This document shows, one piece after another, positions 44,806 through 53,982 of a stretch of DNA of 64,000 bases. Position numbers and translations under genes: made by a program. The DNA lies in assembly GCF_017526105.1 (NCBI RefSeq), contig NZ_CP071839.1, forward strand, positions 1,612,001-1,676,000, given 5' to 3'. This stretch comes from Streptomyces cyanogenus. Its GTDB lineage: Bacteria > Actinomycetota > Actinomycetes > Streptomycetales > Streptomycetaceae. How positions within the stretch are numbered: position 1 is the first letter of the stretch; each line of letters begins with the position of its first letter. The notes beneath the pieces were generated by a model. That model did no database searches. It saw nothing but the letters and a program-made list of their open reading frames with translations, and was not told where the DNA came from.

Positions 44806-45276
44806 ATGGCCGCCACGAAGGACCCGCGCCCCTGCTCCATCGCCGACGCACTCACGGTGGTCGGGGAGAAGTACTCCCTGCTCGTCCTGCGCGAGGTGTG
44901 CCTGGGCAACGGCCGCTTCGACCAGCTCGTGCGCAACACCGGCGCCCCGCGCGACATCCTGTCCGCCCGGCTGCGCCGGCTCGTGGAGGCCGGCATCCTC
45001 ACCAAGCGCCTCTACAGCGAGCGCCCCCAGCGCTTCGAGTACCGGCCCACGCAGGCGGGCCTGGAGCTGGAGCCGGTCCTGATGACCCTCAAGGAGTGGG
45101 GCGACCGCCACCTGCGCAAGGGCGCCGACCTGCCGATGGTCGTCGAGCACACCTGTGGCCACGAACTGGTGCCGGTGGTCACCTGCCGGGCCTGCGGCGA
45201 GCCGGTGCGCCACGAGGATCTGACGGCCCACCCGCAGAGCCCGGGCTGGACCCTGACCGGGCCGACGGCCGCATAA
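44806..45276 (+). CDS. HxlR-family transcriptional regulator
   Basis: 156 residues. HxlR winged HTH about 8-100 with CSIADALTVVGEKYSLLVL (conserved N-terminal Cys near 10), RFDQLVRNTGAPRDILSARL and RPQRFEYRPTQAG. A C-terminal extension holds a possible zinc site (EHTCGHEL and TCRACGEPV). HxlR proteins sense thiols, quinones or aldehydes. Divergent from the thiolase. Probably leaderless. Confidence 0.92.
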   Translation: MAATKDPRPCSIADALTVVGEKYSLLVLREVCLGNGRFDQLVRNTGAPRDILSARLRRLVEAGILTKRLYSERPQRFEYRPTQAGLELEPVLMTLKEWGDRHLRKGADLPMVVEHTCGHELVPVVTCRACGEPVRHEDLTAHPQSPGWTLTGPTAA

Positions 45277-45447
45277 CCGGAGCCCCGGCCCGCACGGACC
45301 TCGCTCGCACGACCCTCGCCCGTACGCCCCCCGGCAGCCGCCCGCCGGCCGTACGGCCCCTGGTGCCGCCCTGCCGGCCGAGCCCGCTACGCTTCGTCCG
45401 TCACATGATCACCTCATCTCCGAACAGCGCTTGGACGCCACACCTTC

Positions 45448-46323
45448 ATGTCTTGGTTTGAATCCCTCGTCCTCGGACTCGTCCAGGGGCTGACCGAGTT
45501 CCTGCCCGTCTCCTCCAGTGCGCACCTGCGGCTGACCGCGGCGTTCTCGGGCTGGAAGGACCCGGGCGCGGCCTTCACGGCGATCACCCAGATCGGCACG
45601 GAGACCGCGGTTCTCATCTACTTCCGCAAGGACATCGGCCGGATCATCTCCTCCTGGTTCCGCTCGCTGTTCGACAGGACGATGCGGCACGACCACGAGG
45701 CGCAGATGGGCTGGCTGGTGATCGTCGGGTCCATCCCGATCGGGGTGCTGGGCGTGACGCTGAAGGACCAGATCGAGGGGCCGTTCCGCGACCTGCGGGT
45801 CACCGCCACCATGCTCATCGTGGTCGGCCTGGTCATCGGCATCGCCGACCGGATGGCGGCCCGCGACGAGACCGGCGGCCGGCACCGGGCGCCCAAGCAG
45901 CGCAAGACGCTGGAGAACCTCGGGGTCAAGGACGGCCTGATCTTCGGCCTCTGCCAGGCCTGCGCCCTCATCCCCGGTGTCTCCCGCTCCGGCGCCACCA
46001 TCAGCGGCGGACTGTTCATGGGGTACAGGCGCGAGGCCGCGGCCCGCTACTCGTTCCTGCTCGCCATCCCGGCCGTCCTCGCCTCCGGAGCCTTCGAGGT
46101 GAAGGACTCGCTGGGCGAGGGCCATGTGGACTGGCCGCCGACCCTGTTCGCGACGGTGATCGCGTTCGCCTCCGGATACGCGGTCATCGCGTGGTTCATG
46201 AAGTGGATCTCCAACAAGAGCTTCATGCCGTTCGTCTGGTACCGCATCGCCCTCGGCATCGTGATCATCGCCCTGGTCGGCGCGGGTGCGCTCAGCCCGC
46301 ACGCGGCGGAGTCGGCCGGCTGA
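45448..46323 (+). CDS. uppP: Undecaprenyl-diphosphate phosphatase
   Basis: 291 residues with about eight membrane helices. The two signature regions are GLTEFLPVSSSAHLRLT near residue 14 and PGVSRSGATISGGLFMG near 180. It dephosphorylates C55-PP for recycling of the peptidoglycan carrier lipid and confers bacitracin tolerance. ATG 45448 begins the first helix at once. A TACGCT -10-like box lies at 45388-45393. Confidence 0.96.
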   Translation: MSWFESLVLGLVQGLTEFLPVSSSAHLRLTAAFSGWKDPGAAFTAITQIGTETAVLIYFRKDIGRIISSWFRSLFDRTMRHDHEAQMGWLVIVGSIPIGVLGVTLKDQIEGPFRDLRVTATMLIVVGLVIGIADRMAARDETGGRHRAPKQRKTLENLGVKDGLIFGLCQACALIPGVSRSGATISGGLFMGYRREAAARYSFLLAIPAVLASGAFEVKDSLGEGHVDWPPTLFATVIAFASGYAVIAWFMKWISNKSFMPFVWYRIALGIVIIALVGAGALSPHAAESAG

Positions 46324-46451
46324 GGGCCGCCCACCACCCGGGTTTCGGACATCTTCCGCGCCCCGGCGGCCCGCCTATGACCTGGGCAACTTCACGGGGC
46401 CGCACGGCAGTTCGCCGCTACGGACGGACGACCGGGCGGCGCCGGTGACCA

Positions 46452-46480
46452 ACCGCATACCTTCTGTGTAGCCATGCGGT
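46452..46480. promoter_or_regulatory. Inverted repeat upstream of small conserved gene
   Basis: ACCGCAT (46452-46458) and ATGCGGT (46474-46480) form a 7-bp inverted repeat centred about 50 bp before the small-protein gene. It could be an operator in the -35 region. Confidence 0.35.
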
Positions 46481-46516
46481 AGCGCACCGTCAGTGCTTGG
46501 CCCTAGGCTGTTGCGC

Positions 46517-46696
46517 ATGTCCCCCGAATCCCCGCCCCCTGGTTCCGTGCGGTCTGCTGCCGAGGTGAACGAGCAGATCCGGGCGCTGTGGCTGCGTGCG
46601 GGCGGCACCCTGTCGGCCCAGGAGCGCGCGGAGTACGAGCTGCTGGTGATCGAGTGGGCGGAGGCGATCCGCGCACGGGTCATCGAGGCGGCCTGA
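46517..46696 (+). CDS. Small conserved helical protein
   Basis: 59 residues, charged and mostly helical (AAEVNEQIRALWLRAG, then EYELLVIEWAEAIRARV). Of a size and style of small Streptomyces proteins of unknown role. ATG 46517 lies 7 nt below TAGGCT, so it is probably leaderless and the earlier GTG is not used. Confidence 0.7.
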   Translation: MSPESPPPGSVRSAAEVNEQIRALWLRAGGTLSAQERAEYELLVIEWAEAIRARVIEAA

Positions 46697-46720
46697 CACC
46701 CGAACGGGCGCCCCGCCCCC

Positions 46721-46780
46721 GGCCCCGAAGCCCAGAGGGACTCCCGCCCCGGCCCCGAAGCCCGGACGGGCTCCCGCCGC
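46721..46780. repeat. Two 30-bp GC-rich tandem repeats
   Basis: GGCCCCGAAGCCC begins units at 46721 and 46751, between two convergent genes. No coding role is likely. Confidence 0.8.
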
Positions 46781-46822
46781 AGCCCCGGCTCCCCCGGCCC
46801 GGCGGGCACCCCGTCGCAGCCC

Positions 46823-47434
46823 TTACGCCCGCAGGTGCGCGAGCACCTCGTCGGCCACCGGGTACGGCGGCTCCACCGGCAGCAGCGCGCTCGCCCGCTC
46901 CCGTTCGCCCGCCCGCGCCAGCGCGTGGATCTCCGTGGCCAGCGGGGTGACGTCCTCGATGCCCACGATCCAGTCGTCGGCGTACCGCGCCGCCGCCTGC
47001 CCGGCGAGGCCGAGCTGCAGGGACCGGTACGGCAGCGGGTTCAGGTGCAGGTCCCGCTCCGGGTCCCACTGCACGCGGGCCGGGCTGCTCGCCAGCTCCC
47101 GCTTCCAGGCGGCCTGGTCCGCGTGCAGGGCGGGCACGTAGTGGGACAGACAGGCGTGGCGCAGGGCCCACTCGAAGCCCTCGCGGCTGATGTCGATGGC
47201 GAGGACGGTCTCCTGCCCCTCCTTGGTGCCCCAGCCGCAGCGGTACATCATCCACAGGAAGGACGGTTTGATCCAGGTCATCCGGTCCCGCTTCCAGGCG
47301 GACGGGAACCGCCCGGTGCGGGCGGCCGGACGGCCGATCGCCGGGCGGTAGGCCTGGTAGACGGTGACCGTGGTCTCCGTGTGCCGGGCGCGGATACGGA
47401 ACTTCGGCTCGGTGACGGTCTTTTCCTCATGCAC
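46823..47434 (-). CDS. DUF4291 family protein
   Basis: 203 residues. The family signature is strong: VTVYQAYRPAIGRPA, then DRMTWIKPSFLWMMYRCGWG, VLAIDISREGFEWAL. No activity is known for the family. GTG 47434 is the only good start; a GAGTCT box lies 6 nt upstream. Divergent from a SnoaL-like gene. Confidence 0.9.
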   Translation of the reverse strand: MHEEKTVTEPKFRIRARHTETTVTVYQAYRPAIGRPAARTGRFPSAWKRDRMTWIKPSFLWMMYRCGWGTKEGQETVLAIDISREGFEWALRHACLSHYVPALHADQAAWKRELASSPARVQWDPERDLHLNPLPYRSLQLGLAGQAAARYADDWIVGIEDVTPLATEIHALARAGERERASALLPVEPPYPVADEVLAHLRA

Positions 47435-47527
47435 GGCAACAGACTCGGCCGTCGCACGCGTCCCGCACCACCGAATATTCACCGCGTACCACTTGGCTCC
47501 GCGCCCCGCGTGCCCAAGACTGAGCCG

Positions 47528-48004
47528 ATGACGCAGCGTGCGGAGTTCGCGACCGTAAGGGACCGGCTGGCCGTGGACGACCTCGTCACCGCGTACGCGG
47601 TGGCGGTGGACGACGGTGACTGGGCGGCCTACCGAGATCTGTTCACGGCGGACGGACGCGCCGACTACCGCTCGGCGGGCGGCATCGAGGGCGACGCGGA
47701 CGAGATCGCCGCCTGGCTCGCCGAGAGCCTGGCCCTGTTCGGCATGTGCCAGCACCTGATCGTCAACCGGCAGGTGCGCTTCGGCGCCCTCGATCAGGAC
47801 ACCGGTGACACCGCCCGCGTCCGTGCCGACTACGTCAACCCGCTGCGCTTCGCCGAGGCCGACGGCTCGGCCGCGCCGGACCTGGTGTGCGGCGGCCGGT
47901 ACGACTTCGGGGTGCTGCGCACCCCGGACGGCTGGCGCCTGAACGAGGTCGTCGTACACGAGAAGTGGCGCAGAGGCGGCGCCCCCGGGGCGCACGGGCT
48001 CTAG
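47528..48004 (+). CDS. SnoaL-like (NTF2-fold) protein
   Basis: 158 residues of the SnoaL_4 type: VDDLVTAYAVAVDDGDWAAYRDLFT with the usual first helix and acid pair, then a curved sheet with QHLIVNRQV and ADYVNPLRF. Such proteins are small-ligand isomerases, hydrolases or dehydratases; the substrate is unknown. ATG 47528 lies 6 nt below AAGACT. Confidence 0.85.
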   Translation: MTQRAEFATVRDRLAVDDLVTAYAVAVDDGDWAAYRDLFTADGRADYRSAGGIEGDADEIAAWLAESLALFGMCQHLIVNRQVRFGALDQDTGDTARVRADYVNPLRFAEADGSAAPDLVCGGRYDFGVLRTPDGWRLNEVVVHEKWRRGGAPGAHGL

Positions 48005-48134
48005 GGGGCGCGGCGAGCTGCGACCGGCTCCCGCCGGTCCGGGCCCGCCGTACGCCCTCCTCACCCGGGCCGACCGCGCACCGCCGCACACTCACCACGC
48101 ACACTGGAGCCATCGGTGGGTAGGGAGGGTCCTT

Positions 48135-49709
48135 ATGAGGATGATCAACCACTGGCCGGCCTCCCCGTGGCGTCGCTCGGCCGCCGCCGCCCTCGCCGGC
48201 GCCCTTCCCGTGCTCGCGTTCCCGGCGCCGTCCCTGTGGTGGTTCGCGTACGTCGCCCTGGTGCCGTGGATCCTGCTGGCCCGCTCCGCGCCGACCGGGC
48301 GGCGGGCCGGCTACGACGGCTGGTGGGGCGGCATCGGCTTCCTGGTGGCCGTCCACCACTGGCTGCTGCCGAGCCTGCACGTGTTCATCTTCCTCATAGC
48401 CGCGCTGCTGGGCCTGCTCTGGATGCCCTGGGGCCGGCTGGTGCGCCGGTTGCTGGGCGGGGTGCCGACGCCGGGCCGGTGTGCCGCCGCCCTGCTGGTG
48501 CTGCCGTCGGCCTGGCTGGCGGTGGAGCTGGTCCGGTCCTGGCAGGGCCTCGGCGGGCCGTGGGGGATGCTGGGCGCCAGCCAGTGGCAGGTGGGCCCGG
48601 CGCTGCGGCTGGCCTCGGTCGGCGGGGTGTGGCTGCTCAGCTTCCTGGTGGTGGCCGTCAACGTGGCGGTGGCCATGCTGCTCGCCGTGCGCGAGTCGCG
48701 GGTGCCGGCCGTGGCCTCGCTGGTCGCCACGGCCGCCGCGGCCTCGGCCGCCTGGGCGTGGGCGCCACGCCCCGCCGTCGACGGACAGGTGCGGATCGCC
48801 GTGGTCCAGCCGGGCATCGTGGCCGGGCAGGACAGCGGCGACAAGCGGTTCGCCCGGGAGGAGCAGCTGACCCGGCGGCTCGCCGGGCAGGGCGCCGACC
48901 TGGTGGTGTGGGGCGAGTCCAGCGTCGGCTTCGACCTGGACGACCGCCCCGACCTGGCCCGGCGGCTGGCCGTCCTGTCCCGCGAGACCGGCGCTGACCT
49001 GCTGGTGAACGTGGACGCCCGCCGCTCCGACCGGCCCGGCATCTACAAGAGTTCGGTGCTGGTCGGTCCGCACGGCCTGACCGGCGACCGGTACGACAAG
49101 ATGCGGCTGGTCCCCTTCGGCGAGTACATACCCGCCCGTTCGCTGCTCGGCTGGGCCACCTCGGTGGGCCGGGCCGCGGGCGAGGACCGGCAGCGCGGCA
49201 CCGCACAGACCGTGATGAACGTCGGGCACGGGCTGCGCATCGGCCCGCTGATCTGCTTCGAGACCGCGTTCCCCGACATGAGCCGGCATCTCGCCGAGGG
49301 CGGCACGGACGTCCTCCTCGGCCAGTCGTCCACCTCGTCCTTCCAGCGCAGCTGGGCGCCGGAGCAGCACGCCTCGCTGGCCGCGCTGCGCGCCGCCGAG
49401 ACCGGCCGCCCGATGGTGCACGCCACGCTCACCGGCGTCTCGGCGGTGTACGGCCCGGGCGGTCAGCGCCTCGGCCCGTGGCTCGGCACCGACGCGAGCA
49501 CCGCGCGCGTGTACGACGTACCGCTCGCGCACGGCATCACGCCGTACGTCCGCCACGGCGACTGGCCGGTGTACGGCGCGCTGCTGGCGCTGGCTGCGCT
49601 GGGCGTGACGGACGGGGTGCGGGCGTTCAGGCTGCGCCGCAGCGGTCCTGAACCGCTCGGACCACCCGCTCGCACAGTTCATGAGTCGCCAGCGCGTCCC
49701 GGGCGCTGA
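48135..49709 (+). CDS. lnt: Apolipoprotein N-acyltransferase
   Basis: 524 residues. Several membrane helices (about 12-215), then the nitrilase-type domain with the full triad: Glu in VVWGESSVG, Lys in DKMRLVPFGEYIP, Cys in LICFETAFPD. A last helix follows (ALLALAALGVTDG). It adds the third acyl chain to lipoproteins at the outer membrane face. GGGAGGG precedes ATG 48135. Its 3' end overlaps the convergent oxidoreductase gene by 83 bp. Confidence 0.93.
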   Translation: MRMINHWPASPWRRSAAAALAGALPVLAFPAPSLWWFAYVALVPWILLARSAPTGRRAGYDGWWGGIGFLVAVHHWLLPSLHVFIFLIAALLGLLWMPWGRLVRRLLGGVPTPGRCAAALLVLPSAWLAVELVRSWQGLGGPWGMLGASQWQVGPALRLASVGGVWLLSFLVVAVNVAVAMLLAVRESRVPAVASLVATAAAASAAWAWAPRPAVDGQVRIAVVQPGIVAGQDSGDKRFAREEQLTRRLAGQGADLVVWGESSVGFDLDDRPDLARRLAVLSRETGADLLVNVDARRSDRPGIYKSSVLVGPHGLTGDRYDKMRLVPFGEYIPARSLLGWATSVGRAAGEDRQRGTAQTVMNVGHGLRIGPLICFETAFPDMSRHLAEGGTDVLLGQSSTSSFQRSWAPEQHASLAALRAAETGRPMVHATLTGVSAVYGPGGQRLGPWLGTDASTARVYDVPLAHGITPYVRHGDWPVYGALLALAALGVTDGVRAFRLRRSGPEPLGPPARTVHESPARPGR

Positions 49710-50538
49710 GCACCTTCCCCTCCCGTACGGCGTCGAGGAACGCGAGGACCGCCTGCTCGATGCCGCGCTGCCGGGCCACCGGCACCCAGTCGCCGCGCCG
49801 GCGCACGGTCGGCTGCCCCTTGTGGTCGATCACCTCGGCGAGGTTGACCACCTGGCGCTTGGTGTCCTGCCCGGACACCTCCAGGATCTCCTCGGTGGAG
49901 CCGCTCAGCCGGTTCATCAGCCCGAGGGCCGTGAAGCCGTCCCCGCCGAGCTGGAGCACGACGTGGTGGACCAGGCCGTCCTCGACGCGGGCGCGGACGG
50001 TCACGTCGTCGACCGGGCCGGGCACCAGGAAGCGCAGGGTGTCGACGACGTGGATGAAGTCGTCCAGGACCATCGAACGGGGTTCCTCGGGCAGCCCGAT
50101 CCGGTTCTTCTGCATGAGGATCAGTTCGCGCGGGTGGTCCCGGCACTGGGTGTACCCGGGGGCGTACCGGCGGTTGAAGCCGACGAACAGCGAGACGCCC
50201 CGCCGCTCGGCCAGGGCGACCAGCCGCTCGGAGTCGGCGAGCCGATAGGCGAGCGGCTTGTCGACGTACGTCGCAACGCCGGCCTCCAGCAGCCGGGCGA
50301 CGATCTCGGGGTGGACGGCGGTCGGCGCGTGCACGAAGGCCGCGTCGAGGCCGGCGGCGAGCAGCGAGTCCAGGGTGGTGTGCCGCTGCTCCCGGGGCAG
50401 GTGCAGCGCGTCCCCGACCCGGTCCAGCGTGGCGGGTGTGCGGGTCTGCAGGTGCAGGTCGATTCCCGGCTGCGTGCCGAGCACCGGCAGATAGGCCTTC
50501 TGCGCGATGTCCCCGAGTCCGATGCAGCCGACCTTCAC
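49627..50538 (-). CDS. Gfo/Idh/MocA-family oxidoreductase
   Basis: 303 residues. Rossmann start VGCIGLGDIAQKAYLPVL, then AAFVHAPTAVHPEIV and the family EKP-type motif as YVDKPLAYRLAD with the catalytic Lys. The C-terminal sheet domain is present (DDFIHVVDTLRFLV). NAD(P)-dependent oxidation of a sugar or cyclitol is likely. GGAGGAG lies 6 nt before GTG 50538. Confidence 0.9.
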   Translation of the reverse strand: MKVGCIGLGDIAQKAYLPVLGTQPGIDLHLQTRTPATLDRVGDALHLPREQRHTTLDSLLAAGLDAAFVHAPTAVHPEIVARLLEAGVATYVDKPLAYRLADSERLVALAERRGVSLFVGFNRRYAPGYTQCRDHPRELILMQKNRIGLPEEPRSMVLDDFIHVVDTLRFLVPGPVDDVTVRARVEDGLVHHVVLQLGGDGFTALGLMNRLSGSTEEILEVSGQDTKRQVVNLAEVIDHKGQPTVRRRGDWVPVARQRGIEQAVLAFLDAVREGKVLSARDALATHELCERVVRAVQDRCGAA

Positions 50539-50610
50539 GTGCGCTCCTCCACGGCTTGCCTGCCTGATGCCTGCCGGAAGCATACGGGGGTCCACGGTCA
50601 CCGACGCGCC

Positions 50611-50682
50611 CCGAAGGGGTGCGGGGCTGCACCCACATACGGCGCCGCCGCGTGGGCGCGAGCAACCACGACGACGCCGCAG
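50611..50682 (+). repeat. Streptomyces intergenic repeat, copy 1
   Basis: 72 bp running CCGAAGGGGTGCGGGG ... CGCGTGGGCGCGAGCAACC ... CGCCGCAG. The inverted copy at 51324-51395 aligns without gaps. I recognise the core as an element scattered between Streptomyces genes. It contains the hairpin GGGTGC/GCACCC and may help to end transcripts. Confidence 0.8.
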
Positions 50683-50723
50683 CCGGCACCCGACAGGGCG
50701 AACTCGGCCGCCCCAGCGGGGCG

Positions 50724-51236
50724 CTACCGCTGGCGCGGCGGCGTCCAGCCCTCGCCCCCCGGACCGCCGTCCTCCCCCAGTCGGAACGCCAGCCGGCTGA
50801 TCGCCGACCGCACCCCCGCGCCGTAGCCGTCGTCGGCGAGCACCCCCGCGGCGCTGCGCGCCCGGTGCAGATGGCTTCGGGCGGCCTCGGCGCGGCCCAG
50901 TTTGACGTAGTCGGCGGCCAGGTTGAGGTGGAGGGAGGGGAAGAAGCCCTGGACGCTCGACGGATCGCCGCCCGCCCGGCCGTCGGCCAGCTCCTCCGCC
51001 GCCGACAGGGCCCGCAGGTCCCAGGCGAGTTCGTCCGCCGGGTCGTCCTGGGTGTCGGCGAGGTAGTGGGCCAGGGTGCACCGGTGCAGCGGGTCACCCT
51101 CCTCGCCGATCTCCGCCCACAGGTCAAGGAAGCGGCTGCGCGCCTCCTCGCGGTCGCCACCGTGGTGCAGCATCACGACCTGTCCGATCCGCGTCAGCAC
51201 GGCGTCCGGCGCCGCCTGTTCCTGTCGCTCCGCCAC
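50724..51236 (-). CDS. TPR-like helical protein
   Basis: 170 residues, all helical (VLTRIGQVVMLHHGGDREEA, LHRCTLAHYLADTQDD, FPSLHLNLAADYVKLGRAEAARSHL split over two repeats). It looks like a short tetratricopeptide-type scaffold without other domains. GGAGG lies 7 nt before GTG 51236. Flanked on both sides by inverted copies of a 72-bp intergenic repeat. Confidence 0.8.
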   Translation of the reverse strand: MAERQEQAAPDAVLTRIGQVVMLHHGGDREEARSRFLDLWAEIGEEGDPLHRCTLAHYLADTQDDPADELAWDLRALSAAEELADGRAGGDPSSVQGFFPSLHLNLAADYVKLGRAEAARSHLHRARSAAGVLADDGYGAGVRSAISRLAFRLGEDGGPGGEGWTPPRQR

Positions 51237-51323
51237 GGGTGACCTCCGGGCCGTCGGCAATGGTCCGCTCCCGACGCTAACCGGCGCCGCGAGGATTCCG
51301 GGCCAGGCTGGGCCGGTGGGCAA

Positions 51324-51395
51324 CTGCGGGTCCGTTGTGGCTGGTCGCGCCCACGCGGCCCAGCCGCATACCGCTACGGCCCCGCGCTCCTTCGG
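51324..51395 (-). repeat. Streptomyces intergenic repeat, copy 2
   Basis: Same 72-bp element as at 50611-50682 but on the reverse strand, with the shared core CCGCGTGGGCGCGA. It lies between the TPR-like gene and the ung stop. Confidence 0.8.
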
Positions 51396-51420
51396 AGAGT
51401 CCCCCCGGCCCCGGCGACGG

Positions 51421-52104
51421 TCAGCCGAGGTTCGGGATCCGCCAGTCGACCGGCTCGTGCCCCTGCGCGGCGATCGCCTCGTTGATCTGCGTGAACGGAC
51501 GCGAACCGAAGAACTTCTTCGCGGAGAGCGGCGAGGGGTGCGCGCCCTTGACCACCACGTGCCGTGTCTCGTCGATCAGCGGGAGCTTCTTCTGCGCGTA
51601 GTTGCCCCACAGGACGAAGACCGCCGGGTCGGGGCGGGAGGCCACCGCGCGGATCACCGCGTCCGTGAACTTCTCCCAGCCCTTGCCCTTGTGCGAGTTG
51701 GCCTCGCCGGCGCGGACGGTGAGGACCGCGTTGAGCAGCAGCACGCCCTGCCGGGCCCACGGCATGAGATAGCCGTTGTCCGGAACGGGCAGGCCCAGCT
51801 CCTGCTGCATCTCCTTGTAGATGTTCCGCAGCGAGGGCGGGGTCTTCACACCCGGACGGACCGAGAAGCACAGGCCGTGGCCCTGGCCCTCGCCGTGGTA
51901 CGGGTCCTGGCCGAGGATGAGGACCTTCACCTGCTCGTACGGCGTCGCGTCCAGCGCGGCGAAGACCTCCTCGCGCGGCGGGTAGACGGGACCCTTCGCC
52001 CGCTCCTCCTCGACGAACTCGGTCAGCTCCTTGAAGTAGGGCTGCTGCAGTTCGTCGCCCAGAACCCCGCGCCAGGACTCGGGCAGCATGGCGATGTCGG
52101 TCAC
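51421..52104 (-). CDS. ung: Uracil-DNA glycosylase family 1
   Basis: 227 residues, usual length. Water-activating motif GQDPYHG with Asp 67 and the minor-groove intercalation loop HPSPLSA; FVLWGNYAQKK holds the uracil-recognition Asn. It removes uracil from DNA in base excision repair. GAGG lies 8 nt before GTG 52104; ATG 52089 is a possible later start. Confidence 0.97.
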   Translation of the reverse strand: MTDIAMLPESWRGVLGDELQQPYFKELTEFVEEERAKGPVYPPREEVFAALDATPYEQVKVLILGQDPYHGEGQGHGLCFSVRPGVKTPPSLRNIYKEMQQELGLPVPDNGYLMPWARQGVLLLNAVLTVRAGEANSHKGKGWEKFTDAVIRAVASRPDPAVFVLWGNYAQKKLPLIDETRHVVVKGAHPSPLSAKKFFGSRPFTQINEAIAAQGHEPVDWRIPNLG

Positions 52105-52210
52105 GTCAACGTCCTCACGATTCGATCGGCTACGGCGTGCGGTCACTTCCAGGTTCCAGAACCTACAGGCGACCACTGACAACCGGTGCCGCGAGGGCCG
52201 TTCGCCGGTC

Positions 52211-53788
52211 TCACCAGCTGGTCTTGCGGTGCAGGGTCCACATCATCATGATCGTCGACGGGTCGAGGGCCTGCTCGCCGCCGGAGATGTCGACGCTGGC
52301 CCCCACGAACTGCCGGCCCTGCCAGAGCGGGATCAGCCGGGCGTCGTCGACCATGATCTGCTGGGCCGCCTCGACGTCCTTGACGGTCCGCGCGCGGTCG
52401 CTCTCCGCGCGCGCATGGGGCAGCAGCCTGCCGGTGATCTCCTTGGCCGGGTAGGGCGTGCCGAGCGCGTTGTGCTCGCCGACGAACGGGGCGATGAAGT
52501 TGTCCGCGTCCGGGAAGTCCGGGAACCAGCCGCGTCCGAACACCGGGTACTCGCCCTTCTGGTAGCCGACCACATAGGTCTTCCAGGGGCGGCTCTTGAG
52601 GGTGATGGTGAACAGGCCGGAGGCGTCCAGCTGCCGCTTCAGCTCCTGGAACATCAGGGCCGTCTCGGAGCCGTAGCGGTCGGTGGTGTACCAGAAGGTC
52701 AGCGGGATGGGCTGGGTGATGCCGGCGTCGGTGAGGATCTTGCGGGCCTTGCTGACGCTCGGGTTGCCGTAGTCGTCGAAGAAGCCGGTGGCGTGGCCGG
52801 TCAGTCCCTTGGGGACCATCGAGTACAGCGGGTCGACGGTGTCCTTGTAGACCTTGTGGGCGATCGCTCCCCGGTCCACGATCTGGGCGACGGCCTTGCG
52901 CACGGCGGGCTGCTTGGCCCAGGGGTCCTTGGGGTTGAACACCAGGTAGCTGATGTCGGTGCCGGCGCCGTCGACCAGTTGCAGGTCCTCGTTGTCGTGC
53001 TCCTGCAGAGCGAGGATGTCGTCGGCGGCCAGGCCCCGGTAGGTGACGTCGATCTGCTTGTCCTTGAGCGCCTTGACCATCCCGGCGGAGTCCTTGAAGT
53101 AGCGGATGGTCACCGCGTCGTTCTGGAGCTTGGCGAAGCCCTGGTAGTTGCCGTTGCGGACCAGGACGGCCTCGGAGCCCTCCTCGTAGGACTCCAGCTT
53201 GTACGGCCCGGAGCCGTGCACCGAGGTGTCCTTGCGCAGGGAGTTGGTCGGGTAGTCGTCGGGGTCGACGATCGACATGGCAGGCGTGGCCAGCACGAAC
53301 GGGAAGGTGGCGTCGGGCTGGTTGAGGTGGAAGACGACCTCGCGGTCGCCGGAGGTCTCGACGCGGTCCAGGCTGCCGAGCAGTCCGGCGGGGCCGCCGG
53401 GGGCGTTGATCGTGCGGATGCGGTCGATCGAGTGCCGGACGGCCTCGGCGGTCAGCGGGTCGCCGTCGGCGAACTTCAGGCCGTCGCGCAGCTTGCAGCG
53501 GTAGGTGCGGCTCGTGGAGTCGGTGAAGGAGCAGCTCTCCGCGGCGTCGGGCTGGGGGGTGGTGGCACCGCTCGGGTAGGCGAGGAGCGTCTGGAAGATG
53601 TTCCGGTACAGCTCCCAGGAGCCGTCCCAGGCGCCGGCCGGGTCCAGCGTGCTGGGGGCACTGGTGGTGCCCACGACGATAGGCCCCTGGCTGTCGGGGT
53701 CGTCGTCGGACAACAGACTGCATCCGGCCACCAACGCCAGGGACGCGATCGCCGCGACTCTCCGCAGAAATCGGTTCCGGTTGAACAC
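52211..53788 (-). CDS. Family 5 ABC-transporter solute-binding lipoprotein
   Basis: 525 residues. Lipoprotein signal with lipobox LVAGC (Cys 23), then the SBP_bac_5 fold: VGTTSAPSTLDPAGAWDG, KLRDGLKFADGDPLTAEAV, VHGSGPYKLESYEEG and RGWFPDFPDADNFIAPF. It binds peptides or similar oligomers outside the membrane; no permease or ATPase genes are adjacent, so it is an orphan or shared component. GTG 53788 is preferred over GTG 53794 because GAGGAG is 7 nt upstream of it. Confidence 0.93.
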   Translation of the reverse strand: MFNRNRFLRRVAAIASLALVAGCSLLSDDDPDSQGPIVVGTTSAPSTLDPAGAWDGSWELYRNIFQTLLAYPSGATTPQPDAAESCSFTDSTSRTYRCKLRDGLKFADGDPLTAEAVRHSIDRIRTINAPGGPAGLLGSLDRVETSGDREVVFHLNQPDATFPFVLATPAMSIVDPDDYPTNSLRKDTSVHGSGPYKLESYEEGSEAVLVRNGNYQGFAKLQNDAVTIRYFKDSAGMVKALKDKQIDVTYRGLAADDILALQEHDNEDLQLVDGAGTDISYLVFNPKDPWAKQPAVRKAVAQIVDRGAIAHKVYKDTVDPLYSMVPKGLTGHATGFFDDYGNPSVSKARKILTDAGITQPIPLTFWYTTDRYGSETALMFQELKRQLDASGLFTITLKSRPWKTYVVGYQKGEYPVFGRGWFPDFPDADNFIAPFVGEHNALGTPYPAKEITGRLLPHARAESDRARTVKDVEAAQQIMVDDARLIPLWQGRQFVGASVDISGGEQALDPSTIMMMWTLHRKTSW

Positions 53789-53930
53789 GCGCACGCTCCT
53801 CGATCTGCCATACCAAGGGTCGGCAGACCATACCGCAGCGTCCGGAGCCGTGGACCTCCCCCGTCACCAGCGTTCTTGATCGCCTGAACCATGACGACGT
53901 TGTCATTCCGCTCTGCGGACTCCCTACGGC

Positions 53931-53970
53931 CTTCCGGGCGCCGATCCGTCCGAAAATCGGCGCCCGGAAG
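53931..53970 (-). terminator. Strong hairpin after SDR gene
   Basis: Perfect 15-bp stem CTTCCGGGCGCCGAT / ATCGGCGCCCGGAAG with a 10-nt loop, 12 bp past the SDR stop. It ends the two-gene reductase operon. Confidence 0.85.
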
Positions 53971-53982
53971 AGATGCTCCGCC

